A stretch of 64,000 nucleotides of DNA. Origin: Sediminibacterium sp. (GTDB lineage: Bacteria > Bacteroidota > Bacteroidia > Chitinophagales > Chitinophagaceae). Below, piece after piece: positions 60,666 through 64,000 of this stretch. The notes under the pieces were generated by a model. It did not search any database. It saw nothing but the letters and a program-made list of their open reading frames with translations, and was not told the DNA's origin. The position numbers and the translations under genes were made by a program. The stretch is taken from positions 310,001 to 374,000 of the forward strand of contig NZ_JAHVAA010000014.1 of the NCBI RefSeq assembly GCF_019264485.1, in the 5' to 3' direction. How positions within the stretch are numbered: position 1 is the first letter of the stretch; each line of letters begins with the position of its first letter.

Positions 60666-62138
60666 TTATCCGAATGCTTTTATTACTTCTCCGGCTACCA
60701 CTTCTCCACTGATCAGACTGGGTGGTACCCCCGGACCAGGAACGGTTAATTGACCGGTATAAAACAGATTATGTACTTTTTTACTCCGACAGCCTGGTTT
60801 TAAAACAGCAGTTTGACCCAAAGTGTTCGCCAAACCGTAGGCATTTCCACGAAAAGCATTGTATTCAGATACGAAATCGGTATGGGCAAAGGATTTCTGG
60901 TAAATTATGGCATCTTTTACCGATTGACCGGTTTGTTGTTCCAGACGGTTAATCACTTTTTCGAAATAATACTGTCTTCTCTCTGGCGAATCATCGCTTA
61001 GCCCTGTTGCCACCGGTATCAGCAGGAAAAGATTTTCGCAACCAGCCGGTGCCACCGTGGTATCGGTAACCGATGTGGCGCTCATGTAAAATAAAGGATC
61101 TGAGGGCCATTCTTTGGTAGTATAGATTTCTTTCCCGTGTACGTCAAAAGAAGTATCAAAAAACAAACTGTGGTGACGGATATTAGCCAGGCGTTTATTG
61201 AGTCCTACATAATACAGCAAACAACTGGGAGCCATAACACGCTTGTTCCAGTATGCGGGTGTATAGGTTCGGAATGCTTCCGGTAGCAGGTTCATTTCAA
61301 TATGATGATAGTCGGCCCCGCCAATCACCACTTTTGCATCATATACACGATCCTGTGTTACAACCTGTCTGGCGGCATTCTGCTGAATCCGTATTTCCTG
61401 AACATTCTGATTGAATTCAAACTGTACACCTAATTCTACAGCCAGGTCATACATCGCCTTAACAATCTGGTACATGCCCCCTTGCGGATACCAGGTACCA
61501 CCTTTGATGTCGGCATAATTCATAAGACTGTACAATGCTGGAGTATGTTCGGGCAATGCGCCTAAAAATAATACCGGAAACTCCATAAGTTCACGGAGCT
61601 TGGGATGAGTGAAGTATTTGGCTACATGCGATTTGATGGACCTGAATACATCGAGTTTAAATACACCGGTAAGTAGCTCCCAATCGAGAAATTCGGTAAG
61701 TGATTGCCCGGGTTTATATACCAGCTTGTGAATACCAACATCGTATTTATAAGCTGCTTCCTTTAAAAATAAATCAAGTTTTTGTCCGCTACCTGCTTCT
61801 ATCTGGCCAAATAATGCTTGTAACTCCTCATAGGTTGCAGGAATATCAACCGGGCCATCGGGCCAGTACACGCGATATGAAGGGTCTAATCTTTCTAACT
61901 GGTAATAGTCGGCAACCGATTTTCCAAACTGTTGAAAATATCTTTCAAAAACATCGGGCATCCAGTACCAGCTGGGGCCCATATCGAAGGTGAAGCCTGT
62001 TTCCGAAAATTGACGCGCACGGCCACCAGCTGTGGCATGTTTTTCAAGAACAGTCACTTTCCATCCTGCTTTGGCCATAAAAGAGGCAGCAGAAAGGCCG
62101 GCAAAGCCGCTTCCAATAATAATTACAGATTTACTCAC
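60666..62138 (-). CDS. crtI: Phytoene desaturase
   Basis: The 490-aa FAD enzyme has VIIIGSGFAGLSAASFMAKAGWKV at the N-terminus, ATAGGRARQFSETGFTFDMGPSWYWMPDVFE, WYPQGGMYQIVKAMYDLA and the CrtI C-terminal signature LFYTGQLTVPGPGVPPSLISG. It converts phytoene to lycopene in the membrane. It follows the ECF sigma gene by 24 nt and precedes crtB. Confidence 0.94.
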   Translation of the reverse strand: MSKSVIIIGSGFAGLSAASFMAKAGWKVTVLEKHATAGGRARQFSETGFTFDMGPSWYWMPDVFERYFQQFGKSVADYYQLERLDPSYRVYWPDGPVDIPATYEELQALFGQIEAGSGQKLDLFLKEAAYKYDVGIHKLVYKPGQSLTEFLDWELLTGVFKLDVFRSIKSHVAKYFTHPKLRELMEFPVLFLGALPEHTPALYSLMNYADIKGGTWYPQGGMYQIVKAMYDLAVELGVQFEFNQNVQEIRIQQNAARQVVTQDRVYDAKVVIGGADYHHIEMNLLPEAFRTYTPAYWNKRVMAPSCLLYYVGLNKRLANIRHHSLFFDTSFDVHGKEIYTTKEWPSDPLFYMSATSVTDTTVAPAGCENLFLLIPVATGLSDDSPERRQYYFEKVINRLEQQTGQSVKDAIIYQKSFAHTDFVSEYNAFRGNAYGLANTLGQTAVLKPGCRSKKVHNLFYTGQLTVPGPGVPPSLISGEVVAGEVIKAFG

Positions 62139-62162
62139 TCATCAGAAAATTAGACAAAAATC

Positions 62163-62663
62163 TTAATACCGCTGTAACTGGTTTTTCAGCAGTTTTCTAG
62201 CGAAGTGAATACGACTCTTGATGGTTCCCAGAGGTTCATTCAGCATTTCTGCTATCTCATGGTATTTAAACCCATCGAAATATAATAAGAAGGGATTACG
62301 GAATATCTCAGGCAGGTTATGTATGGCTGTCTTTACTTCTTTGAGGTTGATACTGGCTATGGCGTCATTTGCAACAGCTCCCTGGTTGATATTGAGTAAA
62401 AATTCGTTAGGTGTGTTATCAAAAATGGTAGCCTGTTTACTTTTTCTACGGTAATTATTGATGAAAATATTACGCATGATGGTGTAGAGCCATGCTTTAA
62501 TATTTGTACCCACATTGTACTTGTCTTTGTTGGCCAGTGCTCTATACATGGTTTCCTGTACCAGGTCCTTTGCAGCTTCTGTGTCGCGGGTAAGGGTGAT
62601 GGCGAAGGGCTTCAAAAACTCAGTATTATTAAGTAACATCTGGTTAAACTCGAGCACTGACAT
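62163..62663 (-). CDS. ECF-type sigma factor leading the carotenoid operon
   Basis: The 166-aa protein has region 2 (MLLNNTEFLKPFAITLTRDTEAAKDLVQETMYRALANKDKY, NIKAWLYTIMRNIFINNYRRKSK) and region 4 (AIHNLPEIFRNPFLLYFDGFKYHEIAEMLNEPLGTIKSRIHFARKLL). No anti-sigma gene is adjacent. Its ATG at 62663 lies 10 nt from the nearest of four ordered half-sites. It is well placed to amplify transcription of crt genes when the CarH-like repressor is released by light; this is inferred. Confidence 0.92.
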   Translation of the reverse strand: MSVLEFNQMLLNNTEFLKPFAITLTRDTEAAKDLVQETMYRALANKDKYNVGTNIKAWLYTIMRNIFINNYRRKSKQATIFDNTPNEFLLNINQGAVANDAIASINLKEVKTAIHNLPEIFRNPFLLYFDGFKYHEIAEMLNEPLGTIKSRIHFARKLLKNQLQRY

Positions 62664-62669
62664 ACCGTA

Positions 62670-62760
62670 ATTGTTTAATTATTTATATTGTAAAACTAAA
62701 CAAAAGAATATGACTTTAGCAACATTTTGTTTAAATATTTTACTAAAAATATAAAACAAA
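62670..62760 (-). promoter_or_regulatory. crt operon control region: four half-sites at 28-bp steps
   Basis: Reading the minus strand, TTTGTTT and AAACAAA-type half-sites alternate in direction. Their central G/C bases lie at 62757, 62729, 62701 and 62673, exactly 28 bp apart. They make two imperfect 35-bp palindromes. The arrangement lies between the MerR terminator and the sigma gene start, as expected for an operator array bound by an oligomeric MerR/CarH protein. Confidence 0.6.
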
Positions 62761-62801
62761 CTGGATCAGCGAGTTATACATGTTTAGACATCAAATAGGG
62801 C

Positions 62802-62827
62802 AAAAAAATACCCGGATGAACCGGGTA
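62802..62827 (-). terminator. Intrinsic terminator after the CarH-like gene
   Basis: On the minus strand TACCCGG-TTCAT-CCGGGTA is followed by TTTTTTT. It lies 20 nt after the regulator's stop, so the crt operon needs its own promoter. Confidence 0.9.
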
Positions 62828-62847
62828 TGATGTTATGGGAACTGATT

Positions 62848-63729
62848 TTAAGAAAGGGTTGCAATGTATTCCATCACTTCAGAAAGCGATTGCCGGAGAC
62901 TTACATTTGAAGGCACGCGCTTTTTATAATTCTGTGTTACCTGACCGGAAACAACGATGGGCAGATCAGGCATCCGGTGATGTACGTTTAAAAGGAATTT
63001 CTCAAAGTTAAAATTGCCAGCCAGAGAAGTGAGGTGGGTGTAAACAAAATCAGGTTTTTTCTGATCTACAACATACTCTACATCTCGTAAAGGCACATCG
63101 GCACCCAGATACAGCACTTTTATACCCCGATTTTTCATGAGGAAATACATGAATAATAATCCGAGCTCATGATGTTCACCTTCAGGTAAGAAAAATACAG
63201 TTGTTTTACTGGGCGATACCCTGCTATTGATTGTTTCTATACCAATGATCAGTTTTTGACGGATGATATTAGTTACCAGGTGTTCCTGCGCCGGGTTTAT
63301 ATGATTAGTAAGCCACAGTACGCCAATACGTTCAAGGAATGGAAAAATGATTTGAAGGATGGTTTTTTCAACCCCTTTTGAAAAAATATACCTGTCTACA
63401 ATAGTTTCAAAGGCCTCAATTTCCATATCAATCATACACTGAATCAGTTCATTGACTGTTCTTTCCTGTTGTGCCTCTGCCTGGGTAAGGGATAGTATCT
63501 TCTCTTTAATATCAACCGGACTCATACGGTCGATATGAGAAATTTTATAGCCATATTTATTCAACAGGGCTATATTCAATACCGTTTTTAATTCGGTATT
63601 GCTGTAATAACGAATATTGGTTTCCGTACGTTGCGGGTTCAGAAAACCATAACGTTGTTCCCAGATCCTGATGGTGTGGGCCTTTATACCTGTCAGGTTC
63701 TCCAAATCTTTAATGGTAAAAGCGTCCAT
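62848..63729 (-). CDS. CarH-like MerR regulator with cobalamin-binding domain
   Basis: The 293-aa protein has an N-terminal MerR helix-turn-helix (FTIKDLENLTGIKAHTIRIWEQRYGFLNPQRT, residues 4-35). A four-helix B12-binding domain follows with W139-x9-E149-H150 (WLTNHINPAQEH), the motif that caps adenosylcobalamin in CarH. The Rossmann-like domain has E185-x-H187-x2-G190, the lower-axial His motif. Family members repress carotenoid genes in the dark and release them on illumination. It lies directly upstream of the crt operon, in the same direction, separated by a terminator. Confidence 0.9.
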   Translation of the reverse strand: MDAFTIKDLENLTGIKAHTIRIWEQRYGFLNPQRTETNIRYYSNTELKTVLNIALLNKYGYKISHIDRMSPVDIKEKILSLTQAEAQQERTVNELIQCMIDMEIEAFETIVDRYIFSKGVEKTILQIIFPFLERIGVLWLTNHINPAQEHLVTNIIRQKLIIGIETINSRVSPSKTTVFFLPEGEHHELGLLFMYFLMKNRGIKVLYLGADVPLRDVEYVVDQKKPDFVYTHLTSLAGNFNFEKFLLNVHHRMPDLPIVVSGQVTQNYKKRVPSNVSLRQSLSEVMEYIATLS

Positions 63730-63753
63730 GTCATAATAACACTGGTCATTCGC

Positions 63754-63816
63754 TTTTGTTTGAGGATCATCCTTAAAATTATCGAAAAAATTGTTGAAGT
63801 TAAGTTGACACTTAAC
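63754..63816 (-). promoter_or_regulatory. Candidate control sites before the CarH-like gene
   Basis: TTTTGTTT (63754-63761) matches the half-site of the crt control region. GTTAAGT-tgac-ACTTAAC (63799-63816) is a perfect 7-bp inverted repeat. Together they suggest autoregulation, untested. Confidence 0.35.
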
Positions 63817-63867
63817 CCAAGAAGACTGAACAGGCTGAAATAGCTGGTCTGGTATTACTAATCTCTA

Positions 63868-64000
63868 TTATTTCAGATTGCCCAGGTATTCACCATAACC
63901 ACTTTTAGCGTACAATTTTGCCAATTCAAGCAACTGTGTGTGACTGATATACCCCATTCGCCAGGCCACTTCTTCAATACATCCGATTTTCTGGCTCTGT
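63868..64000 (-). CDS. rfbA: Glucose-1-phosphate thymidylyltransferase, C-terminal fragment cut by the window
   Basis: Only the last 44 residues are present: KIGCIEEVAWRMGYISHTQL continuing LELAKLYAKSGYGEYLGNLK to a TAA at 63868-63870. This matches the conserved RfbA/RmlA C-terminus, which makes dTDP-glucose for rhamnose and O-antigen synthesis. The 5' end lies beyond base 64000. Confidence 0.85.
   Translation of the reverse strand, partial: QSQKIGCIEEVAWRMGYISHTQLLELAKLYAKSGYGEYLGNLK

Noticed and set aside
1..64000. CRISPR array
   Set aside because: The repeats seen are inverted word repeats without regular spacers, and no cas gene is present.

Overview
The window comes from a Bacteroidota chromosome, most likely family Chitinophagaceae. 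Supporting signs are the gldK-gldL-gldM-gldN gliding/type IX secretion operon, a type A T9SS C-terminal sorting domain, several SusC/BtuB-type TonB-dependent receptors, TAnnTTTG-type -7 promoter elements, few Shine-Dalgarno sequences, and a zeaxanthin/saproxanthin-type carotenoid cluster. The genus is not determinable from sequence alone. Both window edges cut genes: an L,D-transpeptidase on the left and rfbA on the right.

Layout. 1-11.7 kb is mostly housekeeping: L,D-transpeptidase, a GNAT-like protein, dnaX, a CDGSH iron-sulfur protein, SUI1/YciH, an orphan TPR histidine kinase, nadC, gpmI, and a haem-binding-domain gene. 12-16.2 kb holds a haem-type TonB receptor, engB, a yefM-yoeB toxin-antitoxin pair whose toxin is frameshifted, and a YkuK-family gene. 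16.4-27.6 kb has an ABC exporter, a second TonB receptor, a DUF1501 (T9SS-sorted)/DUF1800 pair, and an ECF sigma factor with a membrane partner. 27.6-38.6 kb holds uvrC, gldKLMN, a YyaL-type thioredoxin-domain protein, hemD and a DUF4271 gene. 38.6-46.7 kb has hemW, gpsA, an HlyD/TolC pair without a pump, and a permease/PLP-lyase operon. 46.9-54.9 kb has a cobalamin riboswitch and BtuB-type receptor, a CWC protein, marC, TM2 and PadR genes, a gene-poor 0.9 kb, and an NhaP antiporter. 55.1-63.7 kb holds tRNA-Arg(CCG) surrounded by broken copies of itself, then an eight-gene carotenoid operon (ECF sigma-crtI-crtB-idi-crtD-cruF-crtZ-crtY) preceded by a CarH-like, B12-binding MerR regulator.

How parts connect. 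The carotenoid genes predict saproxanthin: beta-ring closure by CrtY and 3-hydroxylation by CrtZ at one end, 1'-hydration by CruF and 3',4'-desaturation by CrtD at the other. The regulator keeps the W-x9-EH and ExHxxG motifs of light-sensing adenosylcobalamin repressors. Its target promoter region carries four alternating TTTGTTT/AAACAAA half-sites exactly 28 bp apart. The same window contains the B12 riboswitch and B12 receptor that could supply its chromophore.

The least conventional signal is between the genes. At least ten sequence-unrelated families of long, word-like, low-complexity inverted repeats sit just after, or overlap, stop codons. One is embedded in the cobalamin riboswitch and another supplies the N-terminus of crtY. 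Around tRNA-Arg are degraded tRNA copies in which the D, anticodon or T loop region has been precisely replaced by a 15-20 nt palindrome. dnaX also has an A9 run at the end of domain III where a slip of one base in either direction gives an immediate gamma-type stop.
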